A stretch of 64,000 nucleotides of DNA, taken from positions 1 through 64,000 of the forward strand of contig DATLZZ010000011.1 of assembly GCA_035573715.1 (NCBI GenBank), read 5' to 3'. Positions 1-8,557 of the stretch are shown piece by piece (position 1 is the first letter of the stretch; each line of letters starts with the position of its first letter). Below the pieces are notes generated by a model. The model ran no database searches and was not told the origin of the DNA. It saw nothing but the letters and a program-made list of their open reading frames with translations. A program made the position numbers and the translations under genes. This DNA comes from JACPRL01 sp035573715. Lineage in GTDB: Bacteria; Acidobacteriota; Terriglobia; Acidiferrales; 2-02-FULL-67-57.

Positions 1-72
1 GCTCCGCAGCCCTTCCAACACGATTTCCCACTTCTCCTCCGGGGTTCGTTCGACACGCGGCTTTCGGCTCAT
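1..72 (-). CDS. IS3-type transposase OrfA, N-terminal 24 residues (partial)
   Basis: The minus-strand reading frame starts at ATG 72 and runs off the left edge. It reads MSRKPRVERTPEEKWEIV and continues, the start of an HTH_Tnp_1-type helix-turn-helix protein that binds IS ends. A strong AGGAGG Shine-Dalgarno lies 6-11 bases upstream. Only 24 codons are visible, so intactness cannot be judged. Confidence 0.7.
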   Translation of the reverse strand, partial: MSRKPRVERTPEEKWEIVLEGLRS

Positions 73-114
73 CGTTGCCTCCTGTTCGGAGGCCCTGATC
101 ATACCCAGATCGGC

Positions 115-141
115 TGTCCAGTTTTAGCGGGGTGCACTACA
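115..141. repeat. Terminal inverted repeat of the IS element
   Basis: Positions 115-141 read TGTCCAGTTTTAGCGG then GGTGCACTACA. On the minus strand this starts TGTAGTGCACCCC, the usual look of an IS3-family tip. Assigned from recognition of the sequence style; the partner repeat is not in the window. Confidence 0.6.
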
Positions 142-430
142 CAGGATACCGCAGCTTACACTGTAATGTTTTTGTAATGCCGCGGGCGAAAAAGTGGATG
201 AAATTGCACTGAAATCGTGCAACACGGATGGAATCACCGCTCGCTAGAAGTCGTTGGCTGGTAAAGGGATTTGTGAGTTTTTCTTTCTCTTTCAACGACT
301 TGCGAAAAGTGGTCAGCTGCAACGCGAACCGCCTAAGACTGAACGGGATACGAGACTCTCATTGGGAGAATTGGGAACAACGCTGACCGCCTCTTTGGTT
401 CCTCTACTCTCTAACCCGCCGTCTTAGTGT
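142..430. other. Gene-free stretch between the IS end and the efflux promoter
   Basis: No convincing reading frame. It contains a small inverted repeat, TTGCAC at 204-209 and GTGCAA at 217-222, and two TGTAAT strings (162 and 173) that lack the second half of the ECF-type promoter motif found nearby. Otherwise I see nothing in it. Confidence 0.5.
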
Positions 431-459
431 CCTGTAACAAAATTGCTGTGCCGGCATTT
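431..459 (+). promoter_or_regulatory. Putative ECF sigma promoter for the efflux operon
   Basis: CCTGTAAC (431-438), a 15-nt spacer, then GCATTT (454-459). The same two blocks with the same spacing precede four other genes in this region. The predicted start would give a leader of about 120 nt before the TolC-like gene. Confidence 0.65.
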
Positions 460-584
460 TTTCCTGCACGCGGATGAGAGCACTGAGTGATCCGGAGGAG
501 AAGAAATCTAGGCAAACCCCTATCACCAGAGGCACATGGTTTACAATCTGCCGCGTGGAGGATCCTGCGCCGGAGGCTCGTTAC

Positions 585-1979
585 ATGACAAACCGCAAAC
601 GACAGCCGAGCATCTCTCTTCATCTCGTGGCCATAGCGTCCGCTCTTTCCTTGTTCCTTCTCTGTTTCCCCGCGGCAGTGCCTGCGCAGACGCCGCTGAC
701 ACTGTCCCAAGCCGTCCAAATTGCCCTCGAGAAGAATCCCCTGCGCAAGGTCTCACTGGCGGACCAGCAAGCGGCCGCGGCGGACATCCGCGATGCCCGC
801 GCCGAGCTCTGGCCCCACGTGTCTTTTGCGGAGAGTTTCACGCGCGGCAATGATCCTGTTTATGTCTTCGGCGCCAAGCTCCGGCAACGCCGCTTCACGC
901 AGGGCGACTTCGACTTGGCACGCCTGAATACGCCGACACCTCTAAACAATTTCGCCACGCGGTTTGAGGCTCGCTGGAACCTGTTCGATTTTCGTGAGAG
1001 CTGGATTGCTGTGGGCCGCGCCGAACGATTGCACCAGGCCGCCGGGAGACAACTGGAGCGCACCGAGCAGGAGCTGGTGTTTCAAGTCATAGACGCCTAC
1101 TTTGGACTCTTGCTAGCGGCCAAGCAGCAACAGGTGGCGGAGGAGGCGGTGCGCACGGCCGAAGCGAACCTGGAGCGCAGCCGGACGCGATTCGAGGCCG
1201 GGTTGGTGGTCGAGTCGGATGTCCTTAGCGCGCGCGTTTTTCTTGCCAGCCGCCAGCAGGAACTGATTCGCGCTCGCAACGCCGTCGCGGTGGCCGGGGC
1301 GCAGTTGAACCACGAACTGGGCGTGCCCGCGGAGTCAAAATTCCAGCCGGTAGAGATCCTGGCCGAGCGTCCATTGCCGGTGGCTGCCCTGGATGAACTC
1401 GAAGCCCGGGCACTCGCCCGGCGCCCTGACTTCCTCCGGATTCTCCTAGAAGAAGAAGCGCAAAAAAAGAGTGTAGCCATGGCCAAGGCGGCCTTTGGCC
1501 CTCGCGTCAACCTCATCACCGCCTGGGAAGCCGATAATCCGGCCTTTCTCGGCAACGGCGGCACGAACTGGGTGGGCAGCCTGGAAGTGGAGTTTGATCT
1601 TTTCCAGGGCGGCGCCAAGCAGGCGCGCTTGGCCCGTGAGCGCGCCGTGCAGGATCGTTTCGCGGCCCTGCGGGCTCGAGCCGAAAGTGCGCTGCGATTG
1701 GAGGTGCGGCGCGCCTATTTCGACCAGGAAGCTGCTCGCCAACAGGTGGAGGTCGCGCGTGCCTCGGTGGCCCAAGCTCAGGAAAGCCTCCGCATCATCC
1801 AGAACCGCTACGAAGCAGGACTCACCACCGTCACCGATCTCTTACGAGCCGAAGAGGACGCTACCCGGAGTCAAACGCAATACTGGGAAGCTGTCTATCG
1901 CTGGCTGACAAGTTACGCTAACCTGGAGCTGGCCAGAGGCACGCTCAGTCCGCAATCCCCCGTGGTGGTGGCGCCATGA
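585..1979 (+). CDS. TolC-family outer membrane efflux protein
   Basis: A 464-residue outer membrane channel protein, the exit duct of a tripartite efflux pump. I place the start at ATG 585 (MTNRKRQPSISLH), 8 bases after GGAGG, because a clear signal peptide follows, ending near PAAVPAQT; an in-frame ATG at 474 would add 37 residues with no signal character. Mature sequence opens with LTLSQAVQIALEKNPLRK, the usual TolC/OEP start, and shows the two repeated halves rich in Ala/Arg/Glu helices (second half ends with QNRYEAGLTTVTDLLRAEE). Length fits the family. Its stop overlaps the ATG of the adaptor gene (ATGA), so the three pump genes are translationally coupled. Substrate cannot be told from sequence. 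Confidence 0.93.
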   Translation: MTNRKRQPSISLHLVAIASALSLFLLCFPAAVPAQTPLTLSQAVQIALEKNPLRKVSLADQQAAAADIRDARAELWPHVSFAESFTRGNDPVYVFGAKLRQRRFTQGDFDLARLNTPTPLNNFATRFEARWNLFDFRESWIAVGRAERLHQAAGRQLERTEQELVFQVIDAYFGLLLAAKQQQVAEEAVRTAEANLERSRTRFEAGLVVESDVLSARVFLASRQQELIRARNAVAVAGAQLNHELGVPAESKFQPVEILAERPLPVAALDELEARALARRPDFLRILLEEEAQKKSVAMAKAAFGPRVNLITAWEADNPAFLGNGGTNWVGSLEVEFDLFQGGAKQARLARERAVQDRFAALRARAESALRLEVRRAYFDQEAARQQVEVARASVAQAQESLRIIQNRYEAGLTTVTDLLRAEEDATRSQTQYWEAVYRWLTSYANLELARGTLSPQSPVVVAP

Positions 1980-3109
1980 GATCTCCTGCCCTCAGCGACG
2001 GATCCGTTGTTGCTGCCAGCCTGGCACTTAGCCTGGGGCTCATTAGCTGCGCCTCGGAATCTCAACCAACATCCAGGCAGCCGGAAACGCTGCACGGAGT
2101 CGCCGTGGTCAGTGTGCAGCGAAGCGCCGTGTCAGACTCTCTTGAAGCCGTGGGTACAGTACGCGCGGCGCAAACGAGCCAGTTGGCCAGCCAACTCCTC
2201 GCCAACATCGTCGAGATTCGTGGTCACGAAGGCATGCGGGTGAAACAAGGGGAGGTTCTGGCCGTGCTCGACGACGCCCAGGCGCAGGCCGGCCTGGAGC
2301 GCGCCCGAGCAACTCTCGCCGCGGCCGAGCAAGACATCCAAGCCGCGGAAGCCGAGTATCAGCTAGCTGCGGCCACCCTGCGCCGCTACCAGGATCTCTA
2401 CGAAAAAAAATCGGTCAGCCCGCAAGAATTCGATGAAGTGCAAGCCCGTCATAAAGCCGCAGCAGCCCGACGCGAGCTGGCCCAGGCGGGTCGCGAGCAG
2501 GCGCGTGCGGCCCTAGCTCAAGCGGAAACAGTCTTCCAGCACACGCGAATCCGCGCCCCGTTTGAGGGGCTGGTGACGGAAAAGCGCGCTGACCTCGGCA
2601 CGCTGGCCACCCCAGGGATGATTCTGTTCGTTGTCGAAGACACCAAGCGGTTTCGGCTAGAAGTCACGGTGGACGAGAGCGAAATCCAGTTCGTGCGCAT
2701 GGGTCAGAGCATCCCGGTGCTCATTGAAGCGCTCGGCGCCGAAGAGCTGGCCGGGCAGGTGGTGCAAATCATTCCTGCGGCCGATCCGGCGACACGCAGC
2801 TTTACCATAAAAGTAGAGCTGTCTGCCGACAAGCGCTTGCGCTCGGGGCTGTTCGGCCGAGCGCAGTTTGCGCGTGGCGAGCGCCAAGCAATGTTGGTAC
2901 CCGCCACGGCCGTGGTCCGCCGCGGCCAATTGGACGGCGTGTATGTGCTGGACCCAAATAATGTAGCAAGCTTGCGGTATATCACCGAGGGAAAGACCTT
3001 CGGGCCGCAGGTGGAAGTACTCTCCGGGCTGGCCGAAGGTGAGAGGGTTGTAGCCGATCCGGGCGAACGGGATCTCGAAGGAAAGCGCGTTGAGGCGGGC
3101 CGGCCATGA
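1976..3109 (+). CDS. RND efflux periplasmic adaptor (HlyD/MFP family), lipoprotein
   Basis: A 377-residue membrane fusion protein linking the inner-membrane RND pump to the TolC channel. A short hydrophobic N-terminus ends in the lipobox LISC, so it is probably lipid-anchored. The barrel-sandwich half-motif (QLASQLLANIVEIRGHEGM, about residues 63-81) precedes a long helical hairpin rich in Ala/Gln/Glu (residues 100-190), and the second half-motif TRIRAPFEGLVTEKRADLG follows. C-terminal beta-barrel and membrane-proximal domains are complete. It overlaps its neighbours by 4 bases on both sides (ATGA), marking a tight operon. Confidence 0.93.
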   Translation: MRSPALSDGSVVAASLALSLGLISCASESQPTSRQPETLHGVAVVSVQRSAVSDSLEAVGTVRAAQTSQLASQLLANIVEIRGHEGMRVKQGEVLAVLDDAQAQAGLERARATLAAAEQDIQAAEAEYQLAAATLRRYQDLYEKKSVSPQEFDEVQARHKAAAARRELAQAGREQARAALAQAETVFQHTRIRAPFEGLVTEKRADLGTLATPGMILFVVEDTKRFRLEVTVDESEIQFVRMGQSIPVLIEALGAEELAGQVVQIIPAADPATRSFTIKVELSADKRLRSGLFGRAQFARGERQAMLVPATAVVRRGQLDGVYVLDPNNVASLRYITEGKTFGPQVEVLSGLAEGERVVADPGERDLEGKRVEAGRP

Positions 3110-6100
3110 ACGGATTGCGTCTGGCGGGCCGCATCGCCCACGCCTTCATTGACTCCAAGCTGACCCCGCTGCTGATCATCGCTTCCATCCTCTTGGGCCT
3201 CTTCAGCACCTGGCAGACGCCGCGAGAAGAAGAGCCCCAAATCATCGTTCCGGTGCTCGATATTTTCGTCTCGATGCCGGGGGCTTCGGCCGCCGAAGTC
3301 GAGCAGCGGGCCACCATCCCGATGGAGAAGCTGCTACGGGAAATCCCGGGCGTCGAGTACGTCTACTCCATCAGCCAACCGGGCCAGAGCCTCGTCATCG
3401 TCCGCTTTTACGTCGGCGTCCGAGAGGAAGACGCCATCGTCCGCACCTACAACAAGATGTATTCGAACTTCGACCGCATTCCGCCGGGCGTGTCCGGGCC
3501 GCTGATCAAGATCCGCTCCATCGACGACGTGCCCATCCTGGCGCTGACATTATGGGGTCCGAGCTACGACCACTACCGTCTGCGGCGCATCGCGGGAGAA
3601 CTCGATCACGTCCTCAAGCAGATTGACGATGTTTCCGAGACAACCGCCATCGGCGGACAACCGCGGCGGCTGCGAGTCGTCCTCGACACCGAGCGACTAG
3701 CAGCCTATGGCCTCACGCCGGCTGGCGTCGCCGGGCAGCTCGAACAGGCCAATCGGCGCGGACAAGCCGGTCAGTTCGCACAAGCTAATCGCGAATTCCA
3801 GGTCGAGGCCGGGCGTTTCTTGCAGCGACCTGAAGAGTTCGAACGAGTGGTCGTGGGAGTGCGGCAGGGGCGGCCGGTCTACCTGCGCGATGTCGCTCAC
3901 TTGGCCGACGGCCCGGCCGAGCCAGAAAGCTACGTGCTGTTCGGAACCGGCAAGGGTAACCAGGACACTTCGCCGCCTGTCGGCGAGCATCCTGCTGTCA
4001 CCATCACACTGGCCAAGCGCAAGGGCACCAATGCCACAGTCATCGCCGAGCGCGTGCTGACCAAGGTCGAGTCCCTGCGCGGTTACCTGCTGCCGGCCGA
4101 CCTCAAGGTCACGGTGACGCGCAACTACGGCGAAACGGCCAAGGAGAAATCCGACGAACTGCTCAAGCACCTGCTTATCGCCATTATCTCCGTGACCCTG
4201 CTGATCGCGGTGACGCTGGGCTGGCGGGAATCCGGTGTAGTGCTGCTGGCCGTGCCTGTCACCCTGGCGCTGACTTTGGCCATTTTTTATTTCTACGGTT
4301 ACACCCTGAACCGGGTGACGCTGTTTGCCCTTATCTTTTCCATCGGCATCCTGGTGGACGACGCCATTGTCGTGGTGGAGAACATCGTCCGTCACTTCCG
4401 CCTGCCGGAGAACCGCGGCCGGCCGCTGACCGAAGTCGCAGCAGAAGCGGTGGACGAAGTCGGTAATCCCACCATCCTCGCCACCTTCACAGTCATCGCG
4501 GCCATCCTGCCTATGGCGTTTGTGCGCGGGCTGATGGGGCCCTATATGCGGCCCATCCCTGTCGGAGCATCAGCGGCGATGATGTTTTCGCTCGTGGTCG
4601 CGTTCGTGGTATCGCCCTGGGCAGCCTGGCGGCTGCTGCGCCACTACGCCGAGCGCCCCGAGGCCGTGCACGAGGCAGAGGGTTGGACCACGCGTCTGTA
4701 TCGGCGGCTGATGGAGCCGCTGATTCGCGAGCCGCGGAAGCGTGCCCTGTTTCTGGGCGGGGTGCTGTTGCTTCTCCTGGGCGCGGCGGCGTTCCTGCCT
4801 CTGAAGTGGGTGCGCGTCAAGATGCTCCCGTTCGACAACAAAAGCGAGTTCCAGGTCATCATTGACATGCCCGAGGGTACGACCCTCGAAGAGACGACGC
4901 GTGTCGCGCAAGCCCTGGGTCGGCATCTGGCCGAGCAGCCCGAAGTCATCAACTACCAGATTTATGCAGGGACGGCGGGCCCGTACAACTTCAACGGTTT
5001 GGTGCGGCACTATTTCCTGCGCCGCGGGCCCAACGTGGCCGATATCCAGGTGAACCTGCTGCCGCGGCACGAGCGCGGGGCGCAAAGTCACGACATTGCC
5101 AAGCGGGTGCGGCCCGCCCTGCAGGAAATCGCCCAGCGCTACGGGGCCAGCATCAAGGTGGCGGAAGTGCCCCCGGGGCCGCCGGTTCTCGAAACGCTGG
5201 TGGCCGAAGTCTACGGGCCCGACTATGCCGGCCAGATCGAACTTGCCCGACGCATCCGCAAGATTTTCGAAGAGAGCCCCGGCGTGGTGGACGTGGACTG
5301 GTTTGTCGAAGACCCACAGACAAAGTACGATTTTGCCGTTGACTTGGATAAAGCCGCGCTGCATGGCGTGTCGGCTGCCGACGTAAGCCGCACGCTGACT
5401 ATTGCCCTAGGCGGCGGCACGGCCGGCCTTTTGCACCGTCCGGAAGCCCGGGAGGACGTTCCCATCGAGGTACGGCTGGGGCGAGCCGAGCGATCCGGAA
5501 TCGAGGAACTGAAGCGGCTGCGGCTGCCCACGGCCGCCGGCGGCCAAGTGGCGCTGGGCGAGGTGGTGAAAGTGCAAGAAACCACGATTGAGACGAGCAT
5601 TTACCGCAAGAACCTGCGCCGGGTGGTTTACGTCACCGCCGACGTGGCCGGCGAAGAGGAGAGCCCGGTGTACGCCATCTTGAAGATGAGGCAGGCTATC
5701 GAGACGTTGGAGCTACCTGAAGGCTACGAAGTGGCGCAATACTCGTCCAGGTTGCCGGAGCGGACGGATCGCTACGCGATGAAATGGGACGGCGAGTGGC
5801 ACATTACCTATGAGGTGTTCCGCGACCTGGGGCTGGCGTTTGCCGCCGTGCTGGTGCTGATTTACGTGCTGGTGGTGGGTTGGTTCCATTCGTTCAAAAC
5901 CCCCTGGGTCATCATGGCGCCGATTCCGCTGACGCTCGTCGGCATCCTCCCGGCGCACGCGCTGCTGGGAGCCTTTTTCACTGCCACTTCGATGATTGGA
6001 TTCATCGCCGGAGCCGGCATCATCGTGCGCAACTCCATCATCCTGGTGGACTTCATCGAGCTGCGCCGCCGACAGGGGATGACCCTAGAAGAAGCCGTCG

Positions 6101-6291
6101 TGGACGCCGGGGCCGTGCGCTTCCGCCCGATGCTGCTCACGGCCGCCGCGGTGGTGGTCGGCGCCAGCGTCATTCTCTTTGACCCTATCTTCCAGGGATT
6201 GGCGATTTCTCTCATGGCGGGCGAAGTAGCTTCGACCCTGCTCTCCCGTATGGCCGTGCCCGTGCTCTACTACCTAAGCGAGCGGGGCTAG
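3106..6291 (+). CDS. RND-family efflux permease
   Basis: A 1061-residue inner-membrane proton-driven pump. Two similar halves each give one transmembrane helix, a large periplasmic loop and a block of membrane helices (about residues 350-540 and 890-1055). The helix-4 motif SIGILVDDAIVVVEN carries the paired aspartates of the proton relay as in HAE/AcrB-type pumps, and the second half has the matching GAGIIVRNSIILVDF. The N-terminus (TPREEEPQIIVPVLDIFVSM) is typical of divergent RND transporters. Third gene of the operon; no gene follows on this strand. Export of drugs, metals or metabolites is all possible. The shared upstream ECF-type promoter suggests an envelope or redox stress role, which is inference. 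Confidence 0.93.
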   Translation: MNGLRLAGRIAHAFIDSKLTPLLIIASILLGLFSTWQTPREEEPQIIVPVLDIFVSMPGASAAEVEQRATIPMEKLLREIPGVEYVYSISQPGQSLVIVRFYVGVREEDAIVRTYNKMYSNFDRIPPGVSGPLIKIRSIDDVPILALTLWGPSYDHYRLRRIAGELDHVLKQIDDVSETTAIGGQPRRLRVVLDTERLAAYGLTPAGVAGQLEQANRRGQAGQFAQANREFQVEAGRFLQRPEEFERVVVGVRQGRPVYLRDVAHLADGPAEPESYVLFGTGKGNQDTSPPVGEHPAVTITLAKRKGTNATVIAERVLTKVESLRGYLLPADLKVTVTRNYGETAKEKSDELLKHLLIAIISVTLLIAVTLGWRESGVVLLAVPVTLALTLAIFYFYGYTLNRVTLFALIFSIGILVDDAIVVVENIVRHFRLPENRGRPLTEVAAEAVDEVGNPTILATFTVIAAILPMAFVRGLMGPYMRPIPVGASAAMMFSLVVAFVVSPWAAWRLLRHYAERPEAVHEAEGWTTRLYRRLMEPLIREPRKRALFLGGVLLLLLGAAAFLPLKWVRVKMLPFDNKSEFQVIIDMPEGTTLEETTRVAQALGRHLAEQPEVINYQIYAGTAGPYNFNGLVRHYFLRRGPNVADIQVNLLPRHERGAQSHDIAKRVRPALQEIAQRYGASIKVAEVPPGPPVLETLVAEVYGPDYAGQIELARRIRKIFEESPGVVDVDWFVEDPQTKYDFAVDLDKAALHGVSAADVSRTLTIALGGGTAGLLHRPEAREDVPIEVRLGRAERSGIEELKRLRLPTAAGGQVALGEVVKVQETTIETSIYRKNLRRVVYVTADVAGEEESPVYAILKMRQAIETLELPEGYEVAQYSSRLPERTDRYAMKWDGEWHITYEVFRDLGLAFAAVLVLIYVLVVGWFHSFKTPWVIMAPIPLTLVGILPAHALLGAFFTATSMIGFIAGAGIIVRNSIILVDFIELRRRQGMTLEEAVVDAGAVRFRPMLLTAAAVVVGASVILFDPIFQGLAISLMAGEVASTLLSRMAVPVLYYLSERG

Positions 6292-6335
6292 AGCAGGACA
6301 CGGCCACCAGTCCTCAGTTTGTTTGTCCAGCCGCT

Positions 6336-6761
6336 TTAGAAAAGCAGGTTGAAGCCGGTTCGGAAGATGAAGTAACGTCCGGTGGCGTCGAAGAGATAGG
6401 GTTCGGCGTCGCGGTAGTGGTTGTACTCCACGGTCGAGCTCCAGACCAGCGTCTCCGACAGGCGGTAATTCATCCCTACCGATTGCATTCCACGCCGCAC
6501 GCGCAGGTTCGAGAAATCACCGATACCCGAACCTAACAACGCGAAATTCAACCCGGGCGTGTTGAGCGTAACCGTCGGGTCGCTGGGTTGGAAATTCGTC
6601 CCGCGAATCGAGCTGTCGCCTTCGTTCCACAGCGTGTCACTGACCAGCTCCAGCCGGGGTGTGAGCAGGAACTGGGTGTGGATCCAAGCCGTGTGGTTGT
6701 CGCTCCGGTATCCGCCCTCGCCTATCGCTGAGCCAAACTGGCCCAGTGTGATGCCGCCCGC
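6336..6761 (-). pseudogene. C-terminal part of the MtrB-type barrel, after an in-frame TGA
   Basis: Reading on past the TGA at 6762-6764 in the same frame gives 141 further residues without a stop, full of alternating beta-strand pattern (TAWIHTQFLLTPRLELVSDT) and ending FRTGFNLLF. A terminal aromatic residue is the signature of an outer-membrane barrel C-terminus, so this is clearly the rest of the upstream gene. Either the gene is disrupted by one base, or the TGA is read through, or there is a sequence error. It has no ribosome binding site of its own that I can see. Confidence 0.8.
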
Positions 6762-8540
6762 TCAACCGACGAAGTTGAGCGTCGAGAATAAGGTCTCGCT
6801 TCGTTCTCGGTGGTAGGTGTAGCCCAGCGTGAGGTTCCAGCGGTCGCTGGGCGCAATCCACACTTCGGCACCGGGAAGGTGCACGGTGCGGGACCAGTCG
6901 GAAAAATTCAGGTCGTTATTGGTGTCGTCGCGCCAGCGGTAATGGCCGGTGAAAGAGAAACGCTGCGAGGGCGACCACGTGACCGATTCCTCCACCAGCT
7001 TGCTTCCGGTGGGAAGGCTGGTCAGGTCGGCTTGGCGCGACGCGTACATCTGGAAGTATTGCAACCCGCCGAAAGGCACGGCCCCGGGCGTAGGAAATGG
7101 TTGCAGAACCAGGGGTACAGCGGCGCGCCGCAGGGTGAAGGGGTCGTCAATCCAGTCGCGCTGGAACAGAAAGCGGAAATTCAGGTCTTTCCGCGGCCGG
7201 CTGCGGACACTCAGTTTGAAGGTATCAGTCGTCGTCCGCTCTACTTCAAAGAAATCCCGATCGAGCACTTCCCGCTCATAGCCGAGGCGGAGGGTGGTGC
7301 GTTTAAACGGCCGCAGGGTGAAGTCAAGGAAGCCCTCGGTAGGGCTCCGAGAAAGAGACGAGAAGCGCGTGAAGTCGAAGGTGGTCAACCCATACGCCTG
7401 GGCGTAGGTCCGACCGGCCTCCGGGCCGGCAACCGACACGGGCTCGACGACGTCCACGAATACGTCGTCGGAGTCAATGTCGTAGTGGCGCAGCCCGGCG
7501 CGGAAGGTCATCCTCCGGCCCAGCGGGACAACCAGCCGGCTGCCCCAGCCGCTGGAATCAATCCCCAGCTGGGTATCCAGATTGCGCACCTGGCTGTGTA
7601 CATAGTTCCCCGTCATGCTGATATCTCGCGGGAAGTCCAAGCGAGCCTTGAGCACGTGGCTGTCCTTGCGCACCCCCGGCACGCGGCTGAACGGCAGCGG
7701 GCCGTTGCCGTCGTCGTACTGCACCCGGTTGCCGAACACATTGGCCAGAGTAACCGGCTGCACGGCGTTGTCGTACACATTCAGCGGGGTCGGCGCTTTT
7801 TCCTGGAAGATCCGATTGGTGTAGGTGTAGTCCACGGTGAGCCGCTTGAGCTGCAGGCGCAGGCCGGCGCTCATGTCCCGATTGTCCTGGTTGACCAACT
7901 GGGTTTTGGCTACTGTGTGGCAGTTGGCGCACTTGCTAGTCGCGACGGCCTCGTGGAAGCCGTCTCGCGTTTCCTCCCTGTAGCCCAGGTGGAAGCGCAG
8001 CGCCTTCCAGGCAGGAAACACGATTTCCGTCTTGGCGTCGAGCTCACCTCGAGTCTGCCGGTAGAGCGCGAAGGGATCGGTGTCATCGTGCCGGATGACG
8101 AACACCTGCACGGCTGCATCCTGGTAGGTCAGGGGATCGTGGTCGAGCCAGTGCGGCACGCGGTCGTAGCGTACGTGGGCGCGCACGTAGCGGTTGAAAT
8201 CAACCTCCATCCGGTACTTCTGGTCTTGTGCATCCCCGCTGTGCTCCGCCAGGACATCAAAATGAACCTTGCGCCAGTTCCCCCAAAACGCCGCGCCGAC
8301 CCGGGGGAGGGTTCCCTGCTGGAGCACGTCGTATTCGCCCACCCGGGTCACGTTGCGGTTGTTGTCGGTGAAGTTGCTCCCGCCGGAGACGACCCCTTCA
8401 ATTCGTGACTCCGGCGGCTTCTTTTCCTTCTCCGTCTCGGGCTTGTCGGGAGGATCCTGAGGCTGCGCCGGCGCCAGGCGTGGCAGGCCAACGGCCAGCG
8501 ACACCATAAGCACAACCGTCAAGAAGCTTCGAGCCTTCAT
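6762..8540 (-). CDS. MtrB/PioB-type outer membrane beta-barrel (cytochrome sheath), open up to a TGA
   Basis: 592 residues before the TGA; with the following segment the full barrel would be 734. Start chosen at ATG 8540 (MKARSFLTVVLMVSLAVGL, a signal peptide cut near LAPAQ) because AGGAG sits 4 bases upstream; an ATG at 8561 would overlap the cytochrome stop. Arg/Asp/Gly-rich beta strands throughout match the decahaem-associated barrel family, which encases a periplasmic multihaem cytochrome and passes electrons across the outer membrane. A single CANCH haem-binding motif sits at residues 204-208. The gene directly follows the decahaem cytochrome gene in one operon. Function as a conduit is inferred from family and neighbour. 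Confidence 0.85.
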   Translation of the reverse strand: MKARSFLTVVLMVSLAVGLPRLAPAQPQDPPDKPETEKEKKPPESRIEGVVSGGSNFTDNNRNVTRVGEYDVLQQGTLPRVGAAFWGNWRKVHFDVLAEHSGDAQDQKYRMEVDFNRYVRAHVRYDRVPHWLDHDPLTYQDAAVQVFVIRHDDTDPFALYRQTRGELDAKTEIVFPAWKALRFHLGYREETRDGFHEAVATSKCANCHTVAKTQLVNQDNRDMSAGLRLQLKRLTVDYTYTNRIFQEKAPTPLNVYDNAVQPVTLANVFGNRVQYDDGNGPLPFSRVPGVRKDSHVLKARLDFPRDISMTGNYVHSQVRNLDTQLGIDSSGWGSRLVVPLGRRMTFRAGLRHYDIDSDDVFVDVVEPVSVAGPEAGRTYAQAYGLTTFDFTRFSSLSRSPTEGFLDFTLRPFKRTTLRLGYEREVLDRDFFEVERTTTDTFKLSVRSRPRKDLNFRFLFQRDWIDDPFTLRRAAVPLVLQPFPTPGAVPFGGLQYFQMYASRQADLTSLPTGSKLVEESVTWSPSQRFSFTGHYRWRDDTNNDLNFSDWSRTVHLPGAEVWIAPSDRWNLTLGYTYHRERSETLFSTLNFVG

Positions 8541-8557
8541 GAGTCTCCTCGCGCGTT

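Larger units (their letters stand above)
1..141 (-). mobile_element. End of an IS3-like insertion sequence (partial)
   Basis: The left edge of the window holds the 5' end of a transposase gene on the minus strand, its ribosome binding site, and a terminal inverted repeat. Read on the minus strand the outer end begins TGTAGTGCACCCCGC near position 141, a sequence style typical of IS3-family termini. The rest of the element and its other end lie outside the window, so neither family subgroup nor target duplication can be checked. Confidence 0.7.

Noticed and set aside
6810..8408. Long plus-strand open frame opposite the barrel gene
   Set aside because: It is the antisense of a high-GC gene with clear signal peptide, haem motif and barrel pattern; no start signal and no domain.
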